Of a DNA stretch of 64,000 bases, positions 37,383 through 46,971 are shown one piece after another. The first letter of the stretch is position 1; each line of letters starts with the position of its first letter. Made by a program: the position numbers and the translations under genes. Origin of the DNA: an uncultured Anaerolineae bacterium (lineage in GTDB: Bacteria; Chloroflexota; Anaerolineae; J036; Brachytrichaceae); NCBI GenBank assembly GCA_937959265.1, contig CALGMA010000008.1, forward strand, positions 310,001 through 374,000, read 5' to 3'. The notes beneath the pieces were generated by a model. It had not been told where the DNA came from and made no database searches. It saw only the letters and a program-made list of their open reading frames with translations.

Positions 37383-38708
37383 ATGGCTCGCTTTCTTCTG
37401 CGGCGCAGTCTCTCCCTGGTGTTGACGTTGTGCCTCGTCTCGGTCGCTGTCTTTGCGATCAGCGAGATCGCGCCGGGTAATATCGCTATCAACTCGCTGG
37501 GCAACACCATCACGCCGCAGCAGGAGGCCAGCTTCAACGCACAGAACGGCCTCGATCAGCCGGTGTTCACGCGCTATGTGCGCTGGTTGATCGGCAGCGA
37601 CTGGCAAGCACAGCAGTGGATCGGCAACCCGGTCACGCGCATTCACGACACAACTAACAACCGCACGAGCTGGTGGGGCGTGCTGCCCGACGGCACGCTC
37701 TACCAGAACAGGACGACCGACGACGGCAACGCCATCATCCGCATCGAACGCCGGCTTGACCCGGCCACCGGCCAGCCCGTCGTCCAAGAAGTGACGCTGG
37801 GCGAGGATGCCTGGATGACGAACGCCGAGGGCTTTCAGGTGTACTGGGGTGTGGACACTGAAGGGCGCGCTGCAATGTGGGTGAAAGGCGAGCAAAACGA
37901 AGCGTGGGTGTTGACACAAGCCTCGTGGAAGAACACCAAGGGTGCACCGAGCCAGTACGTCCCGCTGCAATATGGCTTGCTGCGCGGTGATCCAGGCGTG
38001 TCGTTCCGCACCCGCAAACCGGTGGCCGAGACCATCATCCCCTGGACGTTGAACTCACTCTTGTTGGCCGGCATCGCGTTCGTCGTCGTCATGCCGTTGG
38101 CGTTGCTGCTTGGGCTGATTGCCGGGCTGAACGAGGGCAAATTCGTAGATCGCTTCCTCTCGGTGACCAGTTTGATCGCTACGGCGACGCCGGAGTTCGC
38201 CACCGGCGTTTTCCTTATTGTCATCTTTTCGTCGTGGTTGGGGCTGCTGCCTGGCGCCGTCGTCGTCACCAGCAACCAATCCATCCTGGCCAATCCGGCG
38301 CAGCTCATCCTGCCCGTCCTCACGCTCACGCTGATCGAGCTGGGCTACGTGTTGCGCATCACCCGCGCCAGTATGGTCGAGGTGATGCGCACCAACTACA
38401 TCCGTACGGCTACGCTGAAAGGGCTGCCGCGCTCGCACATCGTCTTCAAGCACGCGCTGCGCAACGCGCTAATGGCACCGATCACGGTCATCATCCTGCA
38501 TGTGAACTGGCTGATCGGCGGCATCGTGGTGGTCGAGACGCTGTTCGGCTATCCTGGCTTGGGACGCTATGTGCTGGAGGCAGCGCTGTTTAAGGACGTG
38601 TTCGCTATCGAAGCAGCGGCAATGCTGCTCGTCGTCATTGCTGTCGGCACGCAACTCATCGCGGATGTCATCTACACGTATCTCAACCCAAGAATCAGGT
38701 ATGCTTGA
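37383..38708 (+). CDS. ABC permease (OppB type) with very large periplasmic insert, system 3
   Basis: A 441-residue permease. After the first helix (LLRRSLSLVLTLCLVSVAVFAI) comes a soluble segment of roughly 170 residues, rich in Trp, Thr and beta-type sequence (TSWWGVLPDGTLYQNRT, VYWGVDTEGRAAMWVKGEQ). Typical OppB proteins have only a short loop here. The usual helices then follow, with the EAA loop RTNYIRTATLKGLPRSHIVFKHALRN. ATG 37383 was chosen because the membrane fold starts there. The insert is larger than, and not obviously the same as, the one in system 1. Confidence 0.92.
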   Translation: MARFLLRRSLSLVLTLCLVSVAVFAISEIAPGNIAINSLGNTITPQQEASFNAQNGLDQPVFTRYVRWLIGSDWQAQQWIGNPVTRIHDTTNNRTSWWGVLPDGTLYQNRTTDDGNAIIRIERRLDPATGQPVVQEVTLGEDAWMTNAEGFQVYWGVDTEGRAAMWVKGEQNEAWVLTQASWKNTKGAPSQYVPLQYGLLRGDPGVSFRTRKPVAETIIPWTLNSLLLAGIAFVVVMPLALLLGLIAGLNEGKFVDRFLSVTSLIATATPEFATGVFLIVIFSSWLGLLPGAVVVTSNQSILANPAQLILPVLTLTLIELGYVLRITRASMVEVMRTNYIRTATLKGLPRSHIVFKHALRNALMAPITVIILHVNWLIGGIVVVETLFGYPGLGRYVLEAALFKDVFAIEAAAMLLVVIAVGTQLIADVIYTYLNPRIRYA

Positions 38709-38720
38709 TTGCACGTTCGT

Positions 38721-38797
38721 CATTTCTCATCTTTCATTTCGGCGCGCATGGGTGCCGCTTACCTCAAATGAGCAATGAAAGGTGAAAGATGAAAGAT
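38721..38797 (+). repeat. inverted heptad arms between oppB3 and oppC3, unit TGAAAGA
   Basis: The left arm is CATTTCT, CATCTTT, CATTTCG (38721-38741). The right arm is AATGAGC, AATGAAA, GGTGAAA, GATGAAA, GATG (38767-38798), the reverse orientation of the same unit. The oppC3 start codon lies inside the last unit, and the GGTGAAAG of the array is the only ribosome-site-like sequence. Confidence 0.7.
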
Positions 38798-39737
38798 GGC
38801 TACCGCGGAAAGTTCGCTACAACTCCCCTCAGGCTCATCGTACGGGGATCGCCTCAAGGCGCGATTGCGACCACTTGTGCGATCGAAGACGGCGCTGGTG
38901 GGTTTGAGCCTGGTGATGTTCTGGGTGATCGCAGCGCTGTTTGCTGACGACTGCCTGATCAACCCGGCTTGTTGGTTCGGCAGCCCGGACTACACGCCGC
39001 GGCCGCTGATCGCGCGCTACGACCCGTTTCAGTCCTTTCGCGGTGCCGGCTTGCAAGGCCCTAGCGCCGAGCATTGGCTGGGCACCGACCGGCAGGGGCG
39101 CGACCTTTGGGCGCGGATCGTTCACGGAGCGCGCATCATCCTGGTGCTCGCGCCGGTTAGCGTGCTGATGGCGCTGCTGGTCGGCGGTACACTCGGCCTG
39201 ATCGCCGGCTACTTCGGTGGTGGTGTGGACGAAGTGGTGATGCGCTTCCTCGATGCGATGATGGCCTTTCCGCAGATTCTGCTCTACCTGGTCATCATCG
39301 CTGCGCTGGGGCCGAGCGCAGTGAACATCGTGTTGGCGATCACCATCGCCGGCGCGCCCGGCATTGCCCGGCTGGTGCGCAGCCTCACGCTCGATATCAA
39401 GACGCGCGACTACATTGCCGCGGCGCAGACGCGCGGCGAAAGCCCGTGGTACATCATGTTCGTCGAAATCCTGCCCAATGCGCGTGGACCGATCCTGATT
39501 GATGCGATGCTGCGCGTGGGCTATGCCGTATTCGCCATCGGCACGCTCGGCTTCCTCGGCCTGGGCTTGCCGCCGCCATCGCCCGATTGGGGCAGCATCG
39601 TCAACGCCGGCCGTAAGTTCATCCAGGCCGGCCACATCTGGGATGCGCTGTGGGCGTCGCTGGCCACGGCGTCGCTGGTGGTCGGCCTCAGTCTACTGGC
39701 CGATGGACTGTCGGAGCAGTTGAACAAATATCGCTAA
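38796..39737 (+). CDS. ABC permease (OppC type), system 3
   Basis: A 313-residue membrane protein. Helix 1 is ALVGLSLVMFWVIAALFA. A periplasmic region carries a Cys pair (DDCLINPACWFG), then WLGTDRQGRDLWARIVHGARI, the OppC signature. The EAA loop is KTRDYIAAAQTRGESPWYIMFVEILPN. It forms the channel with the OppB-type neighbour. Its start codon is embedded in a heptad array. Confidence 0.93.
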   Translation: MATAESSLQLPSGSSYGDRLKARLRPLVRSKTALVGLSLVMFWVIAALFADDCLINPACWFGSPDYTPRPLIARYDPFQSFRGAGLQGPSAEHWLGTDRQGRDLWARIVHGARIILVLAPVSVLMALLVGGTLGLIAGYFGGGVDEVVMRFLDAMMAFPQILLYLVIIAALGPSAVNIVLAITIAGAPGIARLVRSLTLDIKTRDYIAAAQTRGESPWYIMFVEILPNARGPILIDAMLRVGYAVFAIGTLGFLGLGLPPPSPDWGSIVNAGRKFIQAGHIWDALWASLATASLVVGLSLLADGLSEQLNKYR

Positions 39738-39742
39738 TCGCC

Positions 39743-41827
<2,085 letters not shown>

Positions 41828-41842
41828 TCCGTGCCCTCAAGT

Positions 41843-43612
41843 TCACGGGCGAAACGGTCGAACCCACTCCAGATCGGCCAGGAAGAGCGCGCCGCTATCG
41901 GTCTGGTCGAACACGAGCGCGACCTCAGCTACTTCGGCCAGGCGGACACTACTGAACCGGCTTAGCGGGATGCGCAGCGCAGTCAACGGCGCGCGACCGG
42001 TAAAGATGCCTTCCTGGAAAGCCTCGTTCGCTTGCAGGATGCCGGGGGGGAAGCGGAGCGCCGGCTCAACCGTAGGCACGGTGATGCTTGCGCTGTTGCC
42101 CTGGCGATCGGTCAAGCGCACACTGAACGCCTGCGGCTGGCCGGCGGGATTCAGCGGCGACGCCGGATCTACGGCGATGCGCAGGCCAAGGGCGACGTAG
42201 CCGCTGAAGTCGCCGGCATCCTTCGGCAAAGTGAAGCTCAGCTTGCCCCCAGGTTTCTCCCAAGCGACGACAGCGTGGGGTGGCTGGCCGGGCACTGTGA
42301 CAACGTGGCGATGGCATAGCTCATGGCCTGGTAGCGACTGAGGGGTGTAGTAGCCTTTGGGGCAGAATTGAGCCATGACGTCGTCGGCGCTCACTACGCC
42401 GCCCAGGCGATGGGCGGTCATCTCTTCTGCGTCGGCAGGCAGCCAGATCGTCTGCCGGTCAACAGCCGACGCCAGAAACATCGCGCGCGCCGGCAGGCCG
42501 TAGAGTGAAGCTGGCGCCGGCGTCTTTGTGTCCAGGCCCATGCGCGCTGCCGCTCCAAGGTCGGCTTTGAAGAGCAGCGCAAGGAAGTCTGCGGCATAGC
42601 GCGCCAACCAGCCGCGCTGCGCCTCTGGCGCGAGGCGATCCGCGCAATCCGGGCGTCCGCTCAGGTCAAGCCCTTCGGGCCTCAGAAAGGTGTTGAAGTT
42701 GTTGTGGTTTGCGCTCTCTAGCCAGACCGAAGCCGCCCAAGCGGTCTGATCCTGCGCCAGCCGCGCGCCCTCGAAGAAGAACTGCCCATCCTGCATGACC
42801 ACGTCGCCATCACATGCAGCCAGGATAGTGGCGAAGGGGACGGCAGAACTGCGCCAGGGATCGGCGGCCGAGGTCGCTGCGGCGATCTGCAACACGCCGG
42901 CAACCGGACCGTATCCGCGCTTGCCTGATGCGAAATGCGGATCATTGGCCAGCAACCAGGCCAGCTCACCGCCGCGCGAGTGGCCAAACAGCGCGATGCG
43001 GCTCAGGTCGGCGCGGCCGTCCAGCGCAACGCCGAAATCGTTTGCGCCACCGGCTGCTGCGCGCGACAGAGCTCGCAGGTGCAGGTCAAGGAGCTGTGCA
43101 GTGCGTTCGCCGAAGAGCGGCTCGCCGAAGCCGAAGGTATTCTCGGCGTTGATGTTGGGCACGAGGACGACATAGCCGTGCGCGGCCAGATCGCGCGCTA
43201 GGTAGTCGAAGCCGCTGTAATTTGGGCGCTCCTCCTCTGGCGTGCACGGCCAGAGATCGGCCTCGCCTTCGCTCATCGGGCATCCGGGGTGTGTGCCGTG
43301 TAGGATGACGACGACCGCGGCTGGTTCGCTCTGATTGGCCGGCGCGGCGATCAGGCCGTTCAATCGCACCGGCATCTCCCGATAGCGGCTCCCTACCGGG
43401 AATTGCGACTGGGTGATGACGGCGTCGCCGAGGTTGTACTCTTTGGTGAACGGCGGCGACAATCTGGTCGTTGCGGATGCCGAGCGCGCCGGCGGAGGCG
43501 GAGGCAAAGCACAGCCGGTCAGCACAAGCGCTGAGCCGAGGACTGCAGCGATGACGCGAAGTGTAACGACAGGTTGGAGTGCATCGCTGCGAGTGACAGG
43601 TTTCTGCGACAT
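41843..43612 (-). CDS. alpha/beta hydrolase lipoprotein (dienelactone-hydrolase/cutinase-like fold)
   Basis: A 589-residue exported hydrolase. The signal peptide ends in LVLTGCA (Cys34 lipobox), followed by a Pro-rich linker. The alpha/beta-hydrolase core has the oxyanion-loop HGTHPGCP, the nucleophile elbow GHSRGG (Ser212), an acidic residue in LAACDGDVVMQDGQ and a His in ESANHNNFN. The last ~150 residues are beta-rich (LSFTLPKDAGDFSGYVALGLRI, then FSSVRLAEVAEVALVFDQTDSGALFLADLEW) and look like a jelly-roll carbohydrate-binding module. An extracellular esterase acting on a polymer is inferred. It converges on system 3. Confidence 0.82.
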   Translation of the reverse strand: MSQKPVTRSDALQPVVTLRVIAAVLGSALVLTGCALPPPPPARSASATTRLSPPFTKEYNLGDAVITQSQFPVGSRYREMPVRLNGLIAAPANQSEPAAVVVILHGTHPGCPMSEGEADLWPCTPEEERPNYSGFDYLARDLAAHGYVVLVPNINAENTFGFGEPLFGERTAQLLDLHLRALSRAAAGGANDFGVALDGRADLSRIALFGHSRGGELAWLLANDPHFASGKRGYGPVAGVLQIAAATSAADPWRSSAVPFATILAACDGDVVMQDGQFFFEGARLAQDQTAWAASVWLESANHNNFNTFLRPEGLDLSGRPDCADRLAPEAQRGWLARYAADFLALLFKADLGAAARMGLDTKTPAPASLYGLPARAMFLASAVDRQTIWLPADAEEMTAHRLGGVVSADDVMAQFCPKGYYTPQSLPGHELCHRHVVTVPGQPPHAVVAWEKPGGKLSFTLPKDAGDFSGYVALGLRIAVDPASPLNPAGQPQAFSVRLTDRQGNSASITVPTVEPALRFPPGILQANEAFQEGIFTGRAPLTALRIPLSRFSSVRLAEVAEVALVFDQTDSGALFLADLEWVRPFRP

Positions 43613-43621
43613 ACACGCGCA

Positions 43622-44314
43622 TTATGCATGAACACCCTCTATCCGGTATGCGATCTGTTCGAGCACCGCGGCCGCGTCGGTAATCTTCGGTGACAACGAC
43701 GGCATTGGCGTGCCGGGGATGAGGAAGGCGATCCGTCGGGCGTCAACCTCGATCCAGCCGAAGCCGGTTGCATCTGCCAGTGCCGTGAAGACGCCTGACT
43801 GCCCGCCAATCCAGCGTGTGCGCAGGTCGAGGATGGCTGCACGCACTTCAGCGTCGAGAAGGTGCGTGGCCCATGTGCCGTCTGCCGTCGCCACGCGAAA
43901 CGCTGCCGAGAACTCGCTATTGCCGAGGTCTGCTTCCGGCATATCGCCGAAGCGCAAATCGAGCAGCCCACCACGCAACCGAGGCTCAATCATGACCTGC
44001 GGCAGGTTGGCACCGGCGGCGACCGGCCGCACCACCATCGTATAAATGTCTATCTTCTCTTGACGCTTCAACGGGCTATACCGAACGCTGCGCTGCCAGA
44101 TTTGCAGCGGCCGACCGTTGAACGTGCCTTCAAGCTCTTTGGACTGCCAGCCGGTGCCGCGCCCTTCGATGCGCTCCTGGGTACGCTCGGCCGGCGGCGA
44201 TAAGCCAAGCTGCTTACCCAGCGCTTCCAGGTCGCGTGTGTTGGCCCGGTATATCCAGAACCCAATTGCAACGACAGCAGCGGTACCGATGATAAACAGC
44301 AGTAAATTCTCCAT
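43622..44314 (-). CDS. membrane-anchored protein of unknown function
   Basis: A 230-residue protein not recognised. One N-terminal helix (LLLFIIGTAAVVAIGFWIY) is followed by a soluble alpha+beta domain (RPLQIWQRSVRYSPLKRQEKIDIYTMVV, MIEPRLRGGLLDLRFGD). There are no Cys residues and no catalytic motif I can name. It lies 9 bases upstream of the hydrolase on the same strand and is likely cotranscribed. Confidence 0.6.
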   Translation of the reverse strand: MENLLLFIIGTAAVVAIGFWIYRANTRDLEALGKQLGLSPPAERTQERIEGRGTGWQSKELEGTFNGRPLQIWQRSVRYSPLKRQEKIDIYTMVVRPVAAGANLPQVMIEPRLRGGLLDLRFGDMPEADLGNSEFSAAFRVATADGTWATHLLDAEVRAAILDLRTRWIGGQSGVFTALADATGFGWIEVDARRIAFLIPGTPMPSLSPKITDAAAVLEQIAYRIEGVHA

Positions 44315-44445
44315 TGCGGCCCTCCGTTTGACTTTGAAGGTTGTTGCTATCCGTAGACGTGAATGGCGTTTATCCGAGGAGATAGTCGTGATTGCAGGAG
44401 ATCATCACCAGGCGAGGTTGGCTTGAGAGGTTGTCTCGCAAGGAT

Positions 44446-44489
44446 TTGACATGATCTTCTACCTCTGGTATAAAATCTACCAATGGTAG
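44446..44489 (+). promoter_or_regulatory. consensus promoter with two TACCnnnGGTA operators
   Basis: TTGACA (44446-44451), 17 bases, TATAAA (44469-44474). Two copies of the palindrome TACCnnnGGTA lie at 44460-44470, between the boxes and touching the -10, and at 44478-44488, over the start point and start codon, 18 bases apart. This is the arrangement expected for autorepression by the TetR-family protein encoded next. The predicted transcript start is within about two bases of ATG 44483 and there is no ribosome site, so the mRNA is probably leaderless. Confidence 0.78.
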
Positions 44490-45109
44490 AAATGACGGCG
44501 GCGCGCGCCCGGCGCGAGCGCGACAAGCTCAATCAGCGCCAGGCCATCCTCAATGCGGCGCGCGAGATTGCCGCCAACGAAGGCTGGAGTGCCGTCACCA
44601 CCCGCCGCGTCGCCGAGCGCATCGAATACACGCACCCCACTATCTACGAACACTTCGAGAGCAAAAGCGCGTTGCTCGCCGAGCTGACCCGTGAAGGCTA
44701 CCGGCTGCTGCTGGCCGAGTTACAGACGACCCGCGCCGAAGCAAGCGGCCCCGACCAGGCCATCCACGGCATGGCTCAGGCCTACTGCGCCTTTGCCTGG
44801 GCGCACCGCGAGTTATATGAAGTGATGCATGGCCTGAGCGGCGTCTATATTGAACCCGAGGCGTATCGCAAAGAGGGCGAAGCCGTCATTGCCGAGGCAC
44901 GCGCTGCGATCGAGGCCTGGGCCAAAGCAGAAGGGGTGAAGACCGCCAACGTGAATGACGCCGTGTTGATCTTGTGGAGCACACTGCACGGCATCGCTTC
45001 GCTGGCGTTGAACAAGCAGATTGTGGGCGGCAAGAAACATGCTGCTGCGTTGGCTGCCCGCGTCGTGGATGACTTGTTGTCAGCTTGGCGCGCGGCGAAA
45101 TGCGTCTAG
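44483..45109 (+). CDS. TetR/AcrR family transcriptional regulator (WHG-type C-terminus)
   Basis: A 208-residue regulator. The N-terminal helix-turn-helix (QAILNAAREIAANEGWSAVTTRRVAERIEYTHPTIYEHFESKSAL) matches TetR proteins. The ligand domain contains YCAFAWAHRELYEVMHG and a later WSTLHGIASL, the WHG-type pattern. It heads the beta-oxidation genes on the same strand, so an acyl-CoA-responsive repressor is the natural inference. Palindromes at its promoter predict autoregulation. Confidence 0.9.
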   Translation: MVEMTAARARRERDKLNQRQAILNAAREIAANEGWSAVTTRRVAERIEYTHPTIYEHFESKSALLAELTREGYRLLLAELQTTRAEASGPDQAIHGMAQAYCAFAWAHRELYEVMHGLSGVYIEPEAYRKEGEAVIAEARAAIEAWAKAEGVKTANVNDAVLILWSTLHGIASLALNKQIVGGKKHAAALAARVVDDLLSAWRAAKCV

Positions 45110-45188
45110 TTGTTTGGGCCATTCTGGCGTGAATGACGCAAAGTCTTGTCTGTGCGCCTTCGTGATGCACCAGTGTGGAGGAATGAGC

Positions 45189-46466
45189 ATGAAATTCAAA
45201 CAACCGTTTGCAGCGAAGAGGGACGACGCCGGCAACGGGGCTGCCTCGACCATTGTGCGCGAGGGATCTGCACCCATTGCGTCCGCAACGAAAACCGTTG
45301 ACAAAGCGCTCGACTACTTCGACTTCGATTCGCTGCTGCGCCCTGAGGAGCGTGAGGTGCGCGACCGCGCGCGCGCTTTCGTCGAAGGCGAGGTCACGCC
45401 GGTCATCAACGAGTACTGGGAGAAAGACGAGACGCCGATGTTCCTGCTGGAGAAACTGGCTGCGCTGAACATCTGCGGCGGCTCGATCCAGGGCTACGGT
45501 TGCCCGGGCTTCTCGCCACTGCTCACCGGCCTGGTGCAGTTTGAACTCACGCGCGGCGATGGTTCCATCGGCACGATGTTCGGCGTGACCAGTGGGCTGG
45601 GCATGATGAGCATCTACTTGTGCGGCAGCGAGGCGCAGAAGCAGCAATGGTTGCCCCGGCTGGCACGCTTGGAGGCATTCTGCTCGTTCGGCCTGACCGA
45701 GCCATACATCGGCAGTGACGCCTCGCACATTCAGACCACGGCGAAGAAAGTCGGCGACACCTACGTGCTGAACGGCGCCAAGCGTTGGATCGGCGGTGCC
45801 ACCTTCGCCGATGTGACGGTGATCTGGGCGCAGGATGACCAGACCGGCCAGGTGGGCGGCTTCCTGGTCGAGAAGGATACGCCGGGCTTCCACCCGACCA
45901 AGATGAAGGGCAAGCTGGCGCTGCGTGCGTTGCCCAACGCCGATATCAAACTGGAGAACTGCGTCATCCCGGCGAGCAATCGCCTCGAGAAGGCCAACTC
46001 GTTCCGCGACACGGCAGCCGTCTTGCGTGCCACGCGCCTGGGCGTGGCGTGGGCGGCGATCGGGCATGCGCAGGCTGCCTATGAGCTGGCCCTGGCCTAT
46101 GCCAAGAAGCGCCAGCAATTCGGCCGCCCCATCGCCGGCTTCCAGTTGATCCAAGAGAAGTTGGTGAAGATGCTGGCCGAGCTGGAGTACATGAAGATCA
46201 CCACGGCGCACCTCAGCCGGCTGAGCGAGACGCCGAGCAAGCTGACCGACGGCATGGCCTCGCTGGCCAAGATGAATAACGCGGCCAAGGCGCGGCAGAT
46301 CGTCGCCATGGCGCGCGAGATCCTGGGCGGCAACGGCATCCTCCTAGAGCATCACGTCATGCGCCACTTCGCCGACATGGAAGCGGTCTATAGCTATGAG
46401 GGCACGAATGAGATCAACACCCTCGTGGTCGGGCGCGAGATTACGGGGCTGCAGGCGTTTGCGTGA
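45189..46466 (+). CDS. acyl-CoA dehydrogenase (glutaryl-CoA dehydrogenase-like)
   Basis: A 425-residue flavoenzyme. FAD/substrate segments are visible: FGLTEPYIGSDASHIQTTA, then YVLNGAKRWIGGATFADVTVIWAQ, and the C-terminal RQIVAMAREILGGNGI. The catalytic base is the Glu of YSYEGTNEINTL, the position used in glutaryl-CoA dehydrogenase and short-chain acyl-CoA oxidases of the same branch. ATG 45189 is preceded by GGAGGA at good spacing; the open frame further upstream overlaps the regulator. First oxidation step of the fad cluster, or lysine/aromatic degradation if truly glutaryl-specific. Confidence 0.9.
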   Translation: MKFKQPFAAKRDDAGNGAASTIVREGSAPIASATKTVDKALDYFDFDSLLRPEEREVRDRARAFVEGEVTPVINEYWEKDETPMFLLEKLAALNICGGSIQGYGCPGFSPLLTGLVQFELTRGDGSIGTMFGVTSGLGMMSIYLCGSEAQKQQWLPRLARLEAFCSFGLTEPYIGSDASHIQTTAKKVGDTYVLNGAKRWIGGATFADVTVIWAQDDQTGQVGGFLVEKDTPGFHPTKMKGKLALRALPNADIKLENCVIPASNRLEKANSFRDTAAVLRATRLGVAWAAIGHAQAAYELALAYAKKRQQFGRPIAGFQLIQEKLVKMLAELEYMKITTAHLSRLSETPSKLTDGMASLAKMNNAAKARQIVAMAREILGGNGILLEHHVMRHFADMEAVYSYEGTNEINTLVVGREITGLQAFA

Positions 46467-46480
46467 AGCTATATAGAATC

Positions 46481-46529
46481 CAGAGGCCAGAGACCAGAAG
46501 CCAGAGGCCGGAGGCTGGAAGCCAGATAT
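46481..46529 (+). repeat. left heptad arm, unit CAGARGC
   Basis: Seven consecutive 7-base units, CAGAGGC, CAGAGAC, CAGAAGC, CAGAGGC, CGGAGGC, TGGAAGC, CAGATAT, starting 14 bases after the acyl-CoA dehydrogenase stop. It is inverted relative to the array at 46921-46969: 46487-46509 and 46931-46953 match at 20 of 23 positions, with 13 in a row. Confidence 0.9.
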
Positions 46530-46546
46530 CGAAGTGGAGGCGCCGG

Positions 46547-46910
46547 ATGCACAACTATGAGAACCTCAAGGTGTGGCAGCGTGGAATGGATTTCACCGTG
46601 AGCGTGTATCACGCGAGCGCAAGATTCCCGGCAGAGGAGCGATTTGGCCTGACGAGTCAGCTACGTCGAGCATCCTCGTCAATTCCCATGAATATCGCCG
46701 AAGGATCTGGCAGCTCGTCGGACAAAGAGTTCTGTCGCTTCCTTGAGATCGCAGCGCGCTCCGGATACGAAGTGCTCACTGGGATTGAGATCGCTCGGAG
46801 ATTGGGCTACGTCGAGAACGAACAAGCTGCTGAGCTTCTCGAAAGAAGCTCACGAAATCGTAGGCATGCTCATCGGCCTCATCCGCAAATTGCGGAGTGA
46901 ATCCCAATAA
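46547..46910 (+). pseudogene. four-helix-bundle protein (23S rRNA intervening-sequence protein/Avd-like), frameshifted
   Basis: ATG 46547 with a GGAGG site encodes a protein of the S23/four-helix-bundle family: YENLKVWQRGMDFTVSVYHASARFPAEERFGLTSQLRRASSSIPMNIAEGSGS is the family signature. The reading frame breaks at AAA 46842-46844. As written it ends at 46900 in an Arg/His-rich tail. Dropping one A gives EEAHEIVGMLIGLIRKLRS... to a stop at 46908-46910, the normal family C-terminus. This is a single-base insertion, either real or a sequencing error. Family members encoded in 23S rRNA inserts, and the related Avd of diversity-generating retroelements, are known nucleic-acid-associated proteins. 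Here the gene sits between inverted heptad arms inside the fad cluster. Confidence 0.85.
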
Positions 46911-46920
46911 CATCTTCCAA

Positions 46921-46969
46921 TCTGGACTCTGTACTCTGGCTTCTGGACTCTGGACTCTCGACTCTCCAA
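46921..46969 (+). repeat. right heptad arm, unit TCTGGAC
   Basis: Seven consecutive units, TCTGGAC, TCTGTAC, TCTGGCT, TCTGGAC, TCTGGAC, TCTCGAC, TCTCCAA. It ends two bases before the ATG of the next gene, whose ribosome site is therefore missing. Complementary to the left arm at 46481-46529. Confidence 0.9.
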
Positions 46970-46971
46970 CC

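Noticed and set aside
46481..46969. CRISPR array
   Set aside because: The repeats are 7 bases long, contiguous and degenerate, with no spacers and no cas genes.
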